Below, one piece after another: positions 46,102-60,354 of a DNA stretch of 64,000 nucleotides. The DNA lies in assembly GCA_022570795.1 (NCBI GenBank), contig JAKUDP010000011.1:1-64000 (forward strand), read 5' to 3'. Both the position numbers and the translations under genes were made by a program. Origin of the DNA: Sphaerulina vaccinii. Its lineage: Eukaryota; Ascomycota; Dothideomycetes; Mycosphaerellales; Mycosphaerellaceae. The notes under the pieces were generated by a model. The model was given only the letters and a program-made list of their open reading frames with translations. It made no database searches and was not told the origin of the DNA. Position 1 is the stretch's first letter; each line of letters starts with the position of its first letter.

Positions 46102-47900
46102 ATAGATATAAAATTATAATATATAATAGTATAATTATAAAGTATTTCTAACTTTTTAGCTATTATAAAAATCTACTAGTACTACTAAAACTAATTAATT
46201 TATAAGTATATTTAAAAATATTTATAAAAGGTACTATTTTCTATATACTCTATTATTAATATCTAGTTACTTTAATTATATAAAAGTAACTAAATAAATC
46301 TTTTAATATAATCTACTTTTATAAAATATATTTAAAGTTATAAATATATTTATACTTTAAGCTATAGATCTACTTAGCTATTCTCTACTTACTTTCCTAG
46401 CTATAGAGACTTTATAATATATCTATTTTCTAGAAGCTCGACTATCTCTAAAAAGCTACTACTAAGAAATTTACTTTTAGAAATAATAAAGTTTATACTT
46501 ACTTTTAGTATTTTACTAAGTAGAATAGTAGAATAACTAGATAGCTACTAAGATTATAGTATTTTTATAATATAAAAGTTATTAATTTATAAAATAGCTT
46601 AGCTTTAAGCTATATATAAATTTTAAAATAAAAAAAAGAAAGTAAGTAGAAGTAGGCTAGAGCTATATCTTAGATCTAATTACTATAAATTAAAGCTAGG
46701 CTAGGCTAGACTATAAATATCCTATAGTATACTATAGTAATAGAAAATAGCTATATAAGTATATAAAGCTACTAGAGCTTAATAGAAGTAGATTTTATAA
46801 TTAAAAATTTAGAATCTAGAGCTTAAAAACTAGAAAATCGAAGTTAGTAGGCTTATACTCTTACCTAATTATATTATAACTACTAAGTCTTAGCGCAAAC
46901 CCCTAAACTATAGTCTCTAAATCCCGAATTATATAATACTATACTACTTATACTAAATAGCTAATAATAGCTAAGTATACTATCTATTATTCTTTTATCT
47001 ATTTCGATTAATATTTATTTTTATAAAAATATTAATATTCTTACTATTATATTAAGCTCGAGGCCTATAGTAGTATATATATAGAAATCGAAACTTAGAT
47101 ATAGTTAGTAGAGTTCTCGATAGTTAAAAATAGAAATAAAAAAAGTAGTAGCTAGAAAAATACTTTTTATTTATAAGTACTAATTTTAAAATATTAGTAG
47201 TATAGTATTATAATATTAATTATATTATAGTTCTCTACTAGAAGTTCTTATACTAAAGAGTACTATTAGAAATATTAGAAATAATATATACTATAATAGT
47301 TCTTTCTCTATTCTAGCTTAGTAATAGATTTATAACTATCTAAAGTATATACTATCTACTAGAATTTTCTCTAGCTATATTTCTAGTTCTAGTATACTAT
47401 ATTCTTCGAAGCCTATACTTTCTAATAGCAAACTCTATCTATAATAGATATAAATTATATATTAGAGTATACTACTTCTAAGAAGGAAAGCTAGAACTTA
47501 TACTATAAATAGGTTATTATAATAATCTATAAGCTTTATAAATAATATATATAGGTCTTATAGAATCTAGAGCTAAGTAGTTTAAATAGTACTAAAAATA
47601 ATAGTTTTAAAAAGAAACTTATATAGCTTAAAATATATATTTTAGAGTAAAAGTACTTTCTACTTAAGTAGAAGTAGCTTGCTATAAATATATATATTAG
47701 AGTTAATAATACCTAAAGTATTAGAAGTAGCTATTAGAAATAAAGAAAATATAGCTCTAGCTAAATAAAAATTATTAGATACTAAAAAAAATATTATAAA
47801 ATCTAGAAAGAAGCTATATATTAACTAGGTATATATATAGTATTAAGTATTAGAATAGAAAGAATCTAGATAACTCTATTTACTAATTCTAGTACTATAT
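46102..47900. other. RIP-mutated tract, unclassified
   Basis: AT-rich sequence without a surviving frame. It could hold the 3' part of the minus-strand Gypsy element (RNase H, integrase), but I found neither a clear integrase motif nor a 3' LTR matching 52,256. Confidence 0.4.
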
Positions 47901-50900
47901 TTAGAATATTATAATATTCCGAACTATCTAATAGTAGACCTACTATATACTTTAATATACTTTATAATATTCCTTTCTATAAACCTTAGTATAAACCTTT
48001 TTATAACTACCGAATTAAAACTACTTTATTTATTAATCTTATATAGAATTTTAAAATAATTTTTCTATCTATATCTTATCTATTAAACTTACTTTGCTAG
48101 ATTAATATAAATTATTTTTACTTATTACTAGAGTAGAATATTAAAGTATACTACTCTAGGAAGTTCTTTTTAATTCTAGGTTTTAGTTATAATATATATA
48201 CTATAATAACTATCGAATAACCTAATTCTCTTCTACTAGGCTATCTATATTATAGCTAAGATTATAAATTACTTTAGTTGCTAGTAAGAACTTTTTATAA
48301 ATATATAAAATTTTATAATATATTTAGATTTTATTAAAAACTATTCTAAAGTAGCTTCCTTAGTATATACTATTAATACTTTCTCTAAATAGTATTATAA
48401 TATATTTAAACTAATTATAGTAAGTAGTAAATATAGTCTTCTATATATCTCTAGCTACTATATAGATATAATTAAATATTATAATAATATCTAGCTTAGT
48501 AAACTATTCCTTACTTAAAATATAGTTTAGAGTTTCTTAAACTAATAGAATAGAATATTATAACTTAATTATTAATATATTAAGTCTATAATAGTTAATA
48601 TAAATATATAAACTACTATTTAGCTTCTTAATAATAAGAACTAGTACTACTATAGAAGAAACTAAGCTATAAATATTATTTTTTTCGAGTTAATTATTAA
48701 TCTACTTTTTAATAACTTTATTTTTATATTAAAATATAGAGTAGAAGTATTTGAAAGGTAGAATAGTACTATTTTTAAGCTTAATTATATAGTCGATACT
48801 AGGTCTATATAGTAGAAGCTTTTCTACTTCTCTCTAGTTAAATAGAGCTACGAAGTTTTAAAACTTCTTTAGTAGTATATTCTTAACTATATTATAAATA
48901 GTTAGATTTATTATACTAGTTATAAACTTTTCGTAGTCTACTATAGCTATAGTATATACTCGTACCTAGTAAGTATATTTATCGATAACTATAGCTACTA
49001 ATCTACTATAGTAGGTAAAAGCTTTCTCTACTTTTATAATATAAGTAGTTAGCTTATTTAAAAGTATCTATTTCTACTTATTCTAACTAACTATCTATAT
49101 AGTATAAATTTTAGTACTTTTCTATTATAATATATATTATAGTATTATAAAGCTAATCTCTATAATATCTAGTATATCTATATTTATAGCTTTCTTCTTA
49201 TATATATAAGTATATATAGTTACTAGAAAGCTCTATACTAAAGTATACTTATAGTTAATTTTATATAAGGTAGAGTCTAGTATTATTCTATTTTCTACCT
49301 ATATAATACTTAGTTAATATTAGTCGAACTACCTATAACTAAAGACTATATTATAGTCTAGATCTAGCTTAGTAATAAAAGTATAGAACTATTCGAGGTA
49401 GCCTCTAATATTAAAGTTTATCTTTATAATATACTCGATATCTACTAAAGCTTATTTACTAGTAGCTAGTTCAAGCCGCCTAGCTTGTTCGAGGAGAATA
49501 AGAATAAAGTATTATTTATATTTATATATAAAGAATAAATTAATATAATAAGAGTTAGCTTTATAATTAAAATAAAGTTTAGTATTCTAATTATTAGCTA
49601 TACTATTTATAATAATATACTCTATAATCTCTAGTAATATACTTAGTAATTCTACTATTTCTATCTCTTTTTAGATAGTAGTAGAAAGCGCCTTTAGCTT
49701 TATTAATTTATTATAACCTCTATTTATTATATTTAAGTAGAAGTCTCGCTATTTCTCTAACTACTATTATTAGTATTAGAGCTACTATTAGTATTTATAG
49801 TATTAGTATATAGTAGTATCTAGTACTTTTTAAAGATGCAAGCTAGATTATAACTATAGTAACTATACTTATAGTAGTATAGGTAGTAACTATTCTAAAT
49901 AAGTTTAAAGTACTTATTATTAGTAAGTAGCTTTAGATTTTTAAACTTTTCTAGTAGATCGGAGTATAGAAGCAGGCTGCTATTATTATTATTATTATTA
50001 CTACTTCTACTATTAGAACCTCTATAACCTCTATACTAACCTCTACTACTACTTTAGTTTCCTCTACTACTATAATTATTATTATTATTAGTATAAGCTA
50101 GCTTATTCGTATCGAGCCGAGCGAAGCTATTCTAGATATTATATAAGTAATCTATTAACTCTTTAAAAGTATAGTATATAAAGCTATTAATTAGATAATT
50201 ACTATAGTAGTAGTTAAAAGAGCTTTTAAGTAGCTACTTTTTAGACTTAGCTATAAAATAAATATAAGTATAGTACTTCTAGAACTTAGTATAGTAAGTA
50301 CTAAATAACTTTTTATCTTTTTACTTAAGTATAAATAACTTATAGAATAAATAGTTAGCTTAGTTATACTAGCTATAGCGCTTAGTTATATACTCTAGTA
50401 TTTTATTAAGAGACTTAAAAGAGTCGATAGTAGCTTACTTATTAATATAGAAGGGAATATATAGGTTAAGGAGTTACTATATATCTAACTTAGTAAAACT
50501 ATAAATATAAGTAAGTAATAAGTTAAAATTATAAAAAGTACTACTACTAACTTTATTCTCGATATTATATATCTACTTATTAAAAGCTAGCTTTCTATTA
50601 TTACTAAACTTATCTAGTATATAGATATTGCAACTACTTTTAATAGTAAGAATCTATCTATTATTATACTAAGTAAAGTTCGACGCGCTAGATTAGGCGC
50701 CTAGAGTATTACTATTATTAATATAGTAACTATATTCTTACTAGAGGAGGTCTCTATTAGAACTATAAGTATTTCTTTTATAGCGTCTAATATAAAATAA
50801 ATATAATAAGCTATTATAGTAGCTATAAGGTCTAGATTATAAATATAAGTTATAGTAGCCTCGACTTTTAGAAAAATCTCCTCTACCTCTACTTCTACTA

Positions 50901-52256
50901 CTACTACTAGTACTATTAGCTAGTAGGTAGCTATATAAGAAGAGGCTTAAGTTATAATAAGAAAGCTACTAGATATACTTCTCGAGTTCTTTATTTTTTT
51001 AAATAATATTTATAATATTATTATATAAAATACTAAGCTCGAGTAAGGTTTCTTAACTAGCTTTAGCTTTTTAAGCTTCTAATTAATTAACTTTCTTTTA
51101 TAGTTTATTAGATAGATTCTTATAGAAGTTTTTATATTACTTAATACTTTTTATATTCTTTTTTAACTTAGCTATAAAAGCTTTACTATTATTATTAATA
51201 ATATTACTAAGCTCTCTATTAATTATATTCTATAGTTACTATACTTTAGTTATAGCTATATTCTTCTCTATAACTAAAATATTTTTTTTAGTACTTAGTA
51301 TCTCTTTCTTAGTACTTAAAGTATTTCTTTTAGACTCGAATCTATTATACTAAGTAACTATATTCTTATTCTTCTATTAATTAAGTTTGTTAGCTTTCTA
51401 AATAACTACTAATAAGTTTAGAGCTAGCTTATAGTTATAGAAAATATTATAAAGTATATTATATATATTTTCTAATACTACTTTAGTAATATTTCGAAGC
51501 TTAAAAAGAAATAGACTTTTAAAAAAAGCAACTTCTAATATAATTTCCTTACTAGCTATATTAGTAAAAATAATCTAAATATAGTTTTTATTAAATAAGT
51601 TATTATACTTATAAATAATATATTTAAAAAAGTTAAAACTATTTTTAAAGTTAGGCTTTTCTTTAATTATTAAAAGCTTATTAGTAATCTTCTACTACTA
51701 TTAGTAGAGTATATCGGTATACTAGTAGAATATATTACCTTCTAGTTAGCGACCTTAGGTTTAAGAATCTATATTAGTAGCTTCGAAAAGTAACTTATAA
51801 TTAAAAATAGATATATATAGATTAAGACTATAAGCGCCTAGTAGATTGCTATTAAGTCTCGCTATATTAAAGTAGCTCGACTCGACTAAGAACTAAAGTC
51901 TATAACTACTATAGTAACTATAACTTTAACTAAAAACTATAATCTTACTATAGATATACTTTTACTAGAGCTACTTCGAGTTTATACTTTTTTTTTATAT
52001 ATAATACGTTCTAAATATAGTAGTAACTATAACTATAACCGGGAACTATATACTATAAGTAAGGTTTATAAAGTATAATATTATAAATAGTAGTATAGTA
52101 AATTAGATTATAAATAAAATATCTAATAGAAGTATAAAAGTATAAATAAGTAAGTATAAAAAAAGCGCTAAGCGCGCTAGCCGTATCGGGCCTAGCTATA
52201 TATATATAATAGTTATAAGTAAATATAAGTAGGTAGGTAGGTATTAGGTTATAATA
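47900..52256 (-). mobile_element. Ty3/Gypsy element, left copy (RIP-mutated, 3' end undefined)
   Basis: The reverse complement of about 48,640-52,256 matches 60,355-64,000 base for base apart from transitions, over about 3.6 kb. The 5' end is at 52,256 ('tattataacc', formerly TG...). Beyond the part covered by the right copy, the minus strand reads the reverse transcriptase: a DYRGLN relic near 48,540-48,600 (now NYYRLN), then WFTKLD and WKT-x-F relics near 48,430-48,520. The gag linker at about 49,970-50,100 is Asn/Ser/Gly-rich, as in the right copy. No intact frame remains. The 3' part and 3' LTR are either missing or too decayed to see below about 47,900. Confidence 0.7.
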
Positions 52257-55200
52257 GTAGTTCTTATATATTTTATACTAGTAGAGCTTACTATACTATA
52301 CTAGACTCTTACTAATACTTAGATACTTAACTCTATCTAGCTTTAGAAAGTATTTATAATACTACTAATAATTAGAAGGTAAATATAATACTACCTAGAT
52401 AGCTACTATATTAGTAGATATATATAAACTAAATATTAAAATATTAAAGTATAGTATAGTTATAGTCTTCTAGATAATTTCTAGTAGTATAACTTATAGA
52501 ATTAGTAGTAGCTTAGCGAGACTTATTAATATACTTATTATAATTTTATAACTACTATATATTCTTAATTTTTTATTTAGTAGTTAATATAGAATATAAA
52601 AAGAAAACTAGAAGAGCTTCCTAGAGTTTAAAATTATATCTAGATAAGTATATTCTATTATTTACTTACTTTTTCTATATATTAAGCTATAGTAGAGAGA
52701 ATAATATTATAACTATTAGAATTTATTTAGAAGAGAAATCTACTTTCGATTTATAAATAAATACTAATTAGAGTCTACTACTAAATAGAATATTATAAGT
52801 AATAGTATCCTTACTTTTATCTAGTTAGTAGTTATTTCTTTTAATATTTATAGAAATTACTATTAGATTAGTCTATTTCTTATAAAGCTTAGCTTATATA
52901 AATATTACTAATATAATTTCTAATAGTATAATAGCTTATTACTCTAATAATATATATATAAATAAATAGGTATATAATTATTTTATATTATTAGGCTTAG
53001 AGCTTAGTAGTAGAAAGCTATACTAATTATATCTATAGCTTAATACTATTTATAATTTTATAAAATTATTATAATATAATTAACTTTTTTTTTCTAATTA
53101 TTTAAAGTTACTATACTAATCTTATTTCTCTAGCTTTATACTATACTATTTTAACTCTAAGTTACTTTACTAATTTCTTTACTTAAGCTTCTAGTTATTC
53201 TACTTTAACTTTTAGTTACTTTACTAGTATTTTCTTTTAAGCTTTTTACTATTCTACTTTAACTCTAAATCTCTTTTCTATTTTTATATACTAAGCCTAC
53301 TACTAAGTATTCTACTATTATTCTTTAGCTTTAAGTTACTTTATTAATCTCTTTTTATAAACTTTTTACTATTCTACTTTAAGCTTTAGCTACTTTATTA
53401 ATTTCTTTTTATAGGCTTTTTACTATTCTACTTTAAGCTTTAGCTACTTTATTAATCTCTTTTTATAAGCTTTTACTATTCTACTTCGAGCTTTAGCTAC
53501 TTTAGTAATCTCTTTTTATAAGCTTTTTACTATTCTACTCTAATTTAAAATTATTTTACTAACTTTTTATTTTATACTTTTTACTATTATAATTCGACTT
53601 TATAAAACTTTACTATTATTACTTATTACTTTTTACGAGAGCTTACTTATTACTATTTGTTTATAATAGAGCTAGCTAGAGTTCTAGACTCTAGAATTAT
53701 AATATTTCTTTTTTATATACTAGTAGATAATATTATAGCTACTAAGTACCTAGTTTTTTTTTACTTAATACTTTTCTAGTTAAAAATATTTCTAATTATA
53801 GCCTTAGCTAGAATAGTATTAAAGAAAGTAAACTACTTAAATAATATATTCTCTAGCTAGGTCTAATATATAAAAAGTTTAGTACTAGAAACTATAAAAT
53901 ATATATAATTAATTCTAATTATATATACTTTATATCCGACTTTTTTAAATATTAGCTTTTTAATATTATAATAATTTAAATATAGCTTTATACTATAAGT
54001 ATTTAGAAGTAGGTTTATAAAGATAATAGTATATTAGCTATAGTATATATATTAAGTAAATAGTCTAGATACTTCTTTTATAAATAAGAACTATAACTTA
54101 GTTATTTTTCGAGATTAAAAGCTTACTATTATTTAGTTACTATAGAGTATATCTATTACTATAGTTAAAGTTTTTAGATTATTCTTACTAGCTTAAATTT
54201 TTATAAAGTCTAGTAATATTCCTATCTAGAAAATAAAGATAGTATTATTATCTAGTATAGTTATAAATACTCGGTCTAGTTCTATATACTTATTCTAATA
54301 AAAATAGTATAATAGATTTATACTACTAGAAATTCCTATTATAATTAATTATTAATTATATTACTCGAATATAGTAAGATTATATAAATAATATTAGAAT
54401 ATAGCTAGAGATATATAGTTTAAGTAGAATAATAAAGGTTTTAGACTCTAAGAAGTCTAGCTAGTATAGAACTCTATTTATAAAATACTTAAATTTATAA
54501 AACTATAGCTAAACTAGATCGACCTTATATATATAGAATTCTTTAAGTAGAACTTTAAAAGCTATTACTATTTAGTATTAGAGGTATACTATAATAAGTA
54601 CTTTTATATATAAACTTAGAGCTTAAAATAATTTAAAAACTATTTATATAAATAAAGCTACCTTTAATTATTAAAGAAGCTACTACTACTTATAAAAACT
54701 TATTATTTTAGAAAGTATAGAAAGTTTCAAAAAGAGTAGAAATATTTATTCGAAAGCTACTATTATAGTATAAAAAGCTATTTTAAATAATAGATTAGAG
54801 CTTAGGTTCGAGATATAAAGCTAATAATAAGCTCGAGTATAGTACTTAGATTTATAGAACCTAGCTTTATTATACTTTTTAGAGAATTCTATATATAGTC
54901 TCGATTATTTTATTAAATATTATATATTAAGTAATTAAGGAAATTGTAAATAAGCTTAGCTTCTAATATTAGTAGTATATCTATATATATTTATATTCTC
55001 TATATTTTATAAGTTATTATAAAACTAGCTAAGTAGGTAAGAAACTATAGTAACTATATATCGAGTATTATACCTCTAGTTAGAATAGCTATATAGTATA
55101 CTAATTACTTTATAAAGTTATAAATATAGTATTAGTAGAGAAGCTAACCTTCTTCTAAAAGTATATATAAGTAGTAGATAATAGTAGTTAAGCTATATAT

Positions 55201-58200
55201 AGAGAAGTATTTCTAAGTAGTATTCTCCTCTACTCTATTAGATAAAACCTATAGCTAGCCTTAGACTAGTTTCTAGTAGCTATAGCCGAGCTTATATATC
55301 GAGACTATATAAGTATTATATATAGAGATTATATATTCTTATAGTAACTAACTACTAGTTAGGGATTATTATCTACTTTCTATTTATATAATATATTAAG
55401 TAATAGACTACTAGTAATTTATATAATATATATTTTTAAAATAGTATATATCTATAGTCTAGATACTATTACTCTCTACTTTATTTTTTAAAACTTTTAA
55501 AAATTTATAAAACCTAAGCTAAAATAGAAATTATTTTATTATTATAGTTCTAGGCTACTTTTAAGTATAGAAGCTATACTATAGAAACCTATTTTCGGCT
55601 TTAATACTTTCTAAAAAAAAAAGATATTATAATAAATATAAGTTATTAGATTAGATAGTATTTATACTTTATAATAGTTCTTTTTCTATTATAGAAATAT
55701 AAGCTATTATTTATAATACTATTATAGAAGCTTCTTAGTAGAGCGATACTATTACTAAGTATATCCTCTAGTTACTCGAAATAGTACTTTTAGTAAATAT
55801 AAATATAGATTCTATTATAAAAGAAGCTTTTAATAAAGCCTTCTAGTATACTAAAAATATTAGTAAGCTTATAGAAAATTTTATAAATAAATATCTATTT
55901 TTTATAAGTATTATTTATATAGTTATTATAATAGATATTTTTTATTTATTAGTACTATAGATTATTTAAAGCTTTCGAGTTTACTAAACCTAGTTCTATA
56001 GTAGATTAGTAATTTTATTACTATTTAGTTATAAAAAAGGTATACTAATAGTTATATAGAATTTTTTACTTTATAATAGTAATTGCTTTATAGAGTGCGC
56101 GTTTCTCTTAGTTCTATTTTCTTCTACTTATAAAAACTTAGTATAATATAAAATAGAGTTTTAATAGAATAACTCTAGAATTAAATACTATAACTCTATT
56201 AAGAAAAATCTAAGCTAGATATAGAGGCAATTATATATTTAAAAACTTATAGAACTTAGTAAGAGTTAAATAGTATAAATATAATAAATATAATTAATAA
56301 TCTATTTCTATAAAATAGTAAAATTTATAGAAAAGTAAAATACTAACTATAAAAAAATAGTAAGAACTATAAATACTTCTTATTTATTATACTACTAGTA
56401 CTTATTAGTATTAGTTTCTTTTACTAAGTTTCTATACTATACTTAGTATTAAACTTTCTATATAAAGCTAGATTAACCTAGAAACTTTAATAGAAGTTGC
56501 CTAGAAGTTCTAATACTATATTACTTTTAAATATAGTTATTAGATAGTAAATATACTAAGTATTTTTAAATATACTTTCTAATATAAAAAGACTATTTAA
56601 GCTAGTAGAGAGTATATTAAGAATTTAAAAGTAAGCGCTTCTACTATTAATAGCTATATAGTACCGAACTAGTATAAATAAAAATAAGAGTATATAGTAG
56701 TTTTTATATTATTCTATTTAATATAGCTATTAATATAAAAGCTAGTAGAAACTTCTATAATTTTCTATTAGCTATAATATTAGATCTAGAGTATAAATAG
56801 AGAGTATTAATAGTTAATTTAATACTCTAGCTACTTATATAGAGTAGGTTTATTTTTTAAAAATCTAAGTTAATACTAGCTCTATACTATATATTATAGT
56901 ATTTTAGTAAAGTATAGTTTTCGAACTTATCTAGGCTATCTACTAGTATATAGTATAGTAACTTATTCCTACTTAACTATATAAGTATAGACTCGTCTAG
57001 ATAGGTCTATAGAAGCTCTAGCTATAGCTATTAGAAAGCTCTATATCTCTTACTATATAGAAATAGTATATTAATTTAAAAAAGTCTAAAAAGACTATAA
57101 GCTCTATTTTTAATATAAGTAGTCTATTAATTAGTAGCTAATAATATTCTTTATATAATAGTCTAGTATATATAAAACTATTCTTATCTAAGAATTCAAA
57201 TACAAATTTTTATAATTTTCTATATTCTAGATACTATAAATTATTTAGCTACTTTTAGAATATATTTTTTTCTATAGATATTATTTTTTACTATATTAGA
57301 GATAGCTTTAGTACTACTTAGAAAGTACAAAAGTTAAAATTTAGCTACGAACTTTTTAAGAGTTAATAGTTATAAGTAGGCTAAAAATCTAATATATAAA
57401 AAAATTAGTAAAAATCTATTAAAAAAGTAGCTATAAACAAGTATACTAATAGTTCTACCTATAATATTATTATTAGGTTATAGGCTTGCTATAAAGTAGA
57501 TATTAAGAGTTATAAGTATATATAAGTTTTTAAAGCTCTAACTAAAAAATAGATATAATAAATAAAAAATATATATACTATATATAATTAACTAGCTTAT
57601 AGTATTAGTAAGATATACCTATATAACTTCGACTATAGCTATATATAGATTTATAAAGCTCTATTACTTTATAATAATTCGTATTATAATAAAGTTGTTT
57701 TTTAATATATTCTACTAAATAAGTACTAGATTTTTATAAAAGTTCTAATACTATTTTTTATAGTTATTATAATAAAGCTAATAAAAAGTCTAGTCTCTAC
57801 TAATAGAGTAGAACTAGAATTAAAAAATACTATCTATAGTCTCTAAGCTAGTAAGTAGACTTAGTAGTTTAGTAGTAATAGTATATTTTTCTATAGTAAG
57901 TTTTTTAAATATTTTAAAAGTATTAAAAAATATCTACTACTTTAGAGTTATTATTATAGATAGAATATATTCTAGATATAGATACTATTTATACTTAATA
58001 CTTATATTCTCTTTAATAACTTCTAGCTTATATAAACTACTATTATAAATAAAAACTCTAAGTCTATTTAAATATAGAAAATTAGATACTAGAAGCTAAA
58101 TTTTAGTAAGTAGTAGTTTAGAGTAATAGAGTATAAAGTCTAGTTAACTCTAGAAAAATATATAATTTAAATAATATAATACTATAAAGTCAAATATAAA

Positions 58201-60354
58201 ATACTATAGCTACTTTATAATAATTTTCTATAGAAACTTTTTAAAATTATAAGTAAATTATAAAAATATTTTCGAGCTTTTTAAAAAAAGTACTATTAAA
58301 ATAATATTATTAGAAATATAGGTTATTCTAACTTTTAATTATTATAAGCTATATTTACTAGTTTCTAGAATTTAAAATATTTTTACTTTATACTTAGACT
58401 AGTTTTATTATATTAATTCTATACTAGTTATTTACTATAAATATAGTTTTTATAAATAGTATATAGACTAACTTTAATCTAGGTAACTATACTTTATAGT
58501 ATAATACTAGTAGGCTTAGTACTAATTATTAATTTAAAAGTATAATATATTAGTAAGTTAGAAAAATATAAAAATACTTTGTCTATTACTTATTAGCTTT
58601 CTATTTTAATAAAGCTAGAATTATAAATAAGTTCTACTAATATAAATTACTTTCTTTTTATAATATTTAATTTTTATATTAATACTATAAATACTTAGAA
58701 ATAGCTTTATAGTAGTATAGATTAATATAGGCTAGGCTTATATTACTAGATATAGTTATAGCTTAGTTATATAGAAAAAAATAGAGTAGTATAGTATATT
58801 AAATAGAGCTAGTAGATAGAAATATAGCTATTTAGAAAATTCTAGATACTATCTAGCTTAAACTAGCTAGATAGGCTATTTCTAGCCTACTAAAAATATA
58901 ATCTAGATTCTCTAAATAGTACTTTTTATATTTTATTAGAGTATAAATAAAATAATTCTATTATTTTATAGCTCTATATTATATTAATAATCTACTTTCT
59001 TAGTTTCTCTAAATTTATATAGATATTTAAATATAACTTTTTAAAGCTAGTATATAACTTATTATAGAGTAGAAGTATAGTTACTATTCTATTTATAAAT
59101 AGAAAAATTATATTTTTATATAGAATTTTAATATATATATACTAATTAGTATAGCTTATATAGTTAGTTCTATTAGTAATAGTAGATATATATCTAGAAT
59201 AACTTACTTTCTATTTTAAAATACTAAGTATTAGAAGAGATATAACTTTTAAGTTTAGACTACTATATATAGATCTAATATTATTTATAGACTCTACTAG
59301 AAAAGAATCTAGCAAAGTATTAAAAGTACTACTAAATATTAGCTAGCTTTCTACTAGTAGTATAAGTAGATATTATTATATAGCTAGAGTATATTTATAG
59401 AATAGTATAGCTTTCTAGAATTATTTTATAAGTAAAATTAGAGTATTTAGATAAGTTTCTATAGAGTTATATAGCTATATATAAAAGACTACTTTGTTAA
59501 AGTAGTATAGTAAAGTTTTATAATATATTAGGTATTTTTACTACTATAGTAATTATATTTATAAAATATTTAGATAGAATAGTACTTAGTAAAAGTATAA
59601 ATATATATCTAGTTTTTTCTAAATACTATACTATTATATAATTTTTTTTAAAATAATTTATATACTTAGTCTATAATATACTATACTATCTATTAGATAA
59701 TATAATAGAAATATAAAAAAATCTAGACTAGATAGCTATATATCTATTAGTTTTATTAGTAAGCTTTATTACTAGTATATATATATAAGATATAGAGTAT
59801 ATAGAGTACTACTTATAATTATAATAGTTATTATAACTAGAACTTAGAGCTATAGTATTTATTTAGTAGATATATATATTTAAAAAAAAAATTATAGCTT
59901 TCTACTTTCTAAAACTAAATAGCTATTTCTACTTAGCTTATTTACTAGTATCGGTTCTATTAGCTTATATAGTAGAGTCTATACTATATATTATACTTAA
60001 TAAAATTAAGAATATATTATAAAATTTTTATAACTTAGCTTATATAGAAGTAAGTAAGCTAGATTTTATTCTAGAGTCTATACTATAATAGATATAAACT
60101 ATTATACTTAATAAATATTCTACTATAGTTGCTAGCTAATAAGCTATTAGTATTATAAGCTAGGCCTATAAGTTAGCTTTACTAAAGATAACTAATTCTA
60201 AAATATTTTTTTATTTTTTAGAAAGTTAGAAGTTAGACTTTTTTTTTTTTTTAATATTAGATTTTTAGTATAAGCTCTAGAACTAGAGTAGGCTATATAG
60301 TTAGATATAGAATAGAAGCTTACCTAGATATAGCTTATACTAATAATAATAGTA
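52257..60354. other. 8.1-kb RIP-mutated core between two back-to-back Gypsy copies
   Basis: The sequence is AT-rich and stop-filled on both strands. I translated parts with RIP stops allowed and recognised no transposase, RT or host gene. A short direct duplication is seen near 59,968-60,005 and 60,075-60,110 ('gagtctatactat...cttaataa'). The 54-bp array at 53,100-53,560 is listed separately. Confidence 0.5.
53100..53560 (-). repeat. 54-bp tandem repeat, possible coiled-coil coding array
   Basis: About eight units, the best-preserved ones starting at 53,382, 53,436 and 53,489 with 'agctttagctacttta'. Spacings of 54 and 53 bp equal 18 codons. On the minus strand the unit reads as a Lys-rich amphipathic stretch (KVEQQKAYKKKLIKQLKL after counting TAG/TAA as Gln), as in a coiled-coil. 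Left-hand units are more diverged. It likely belongs to a decayed gene or transposase in this core. Confidence 0.6.
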
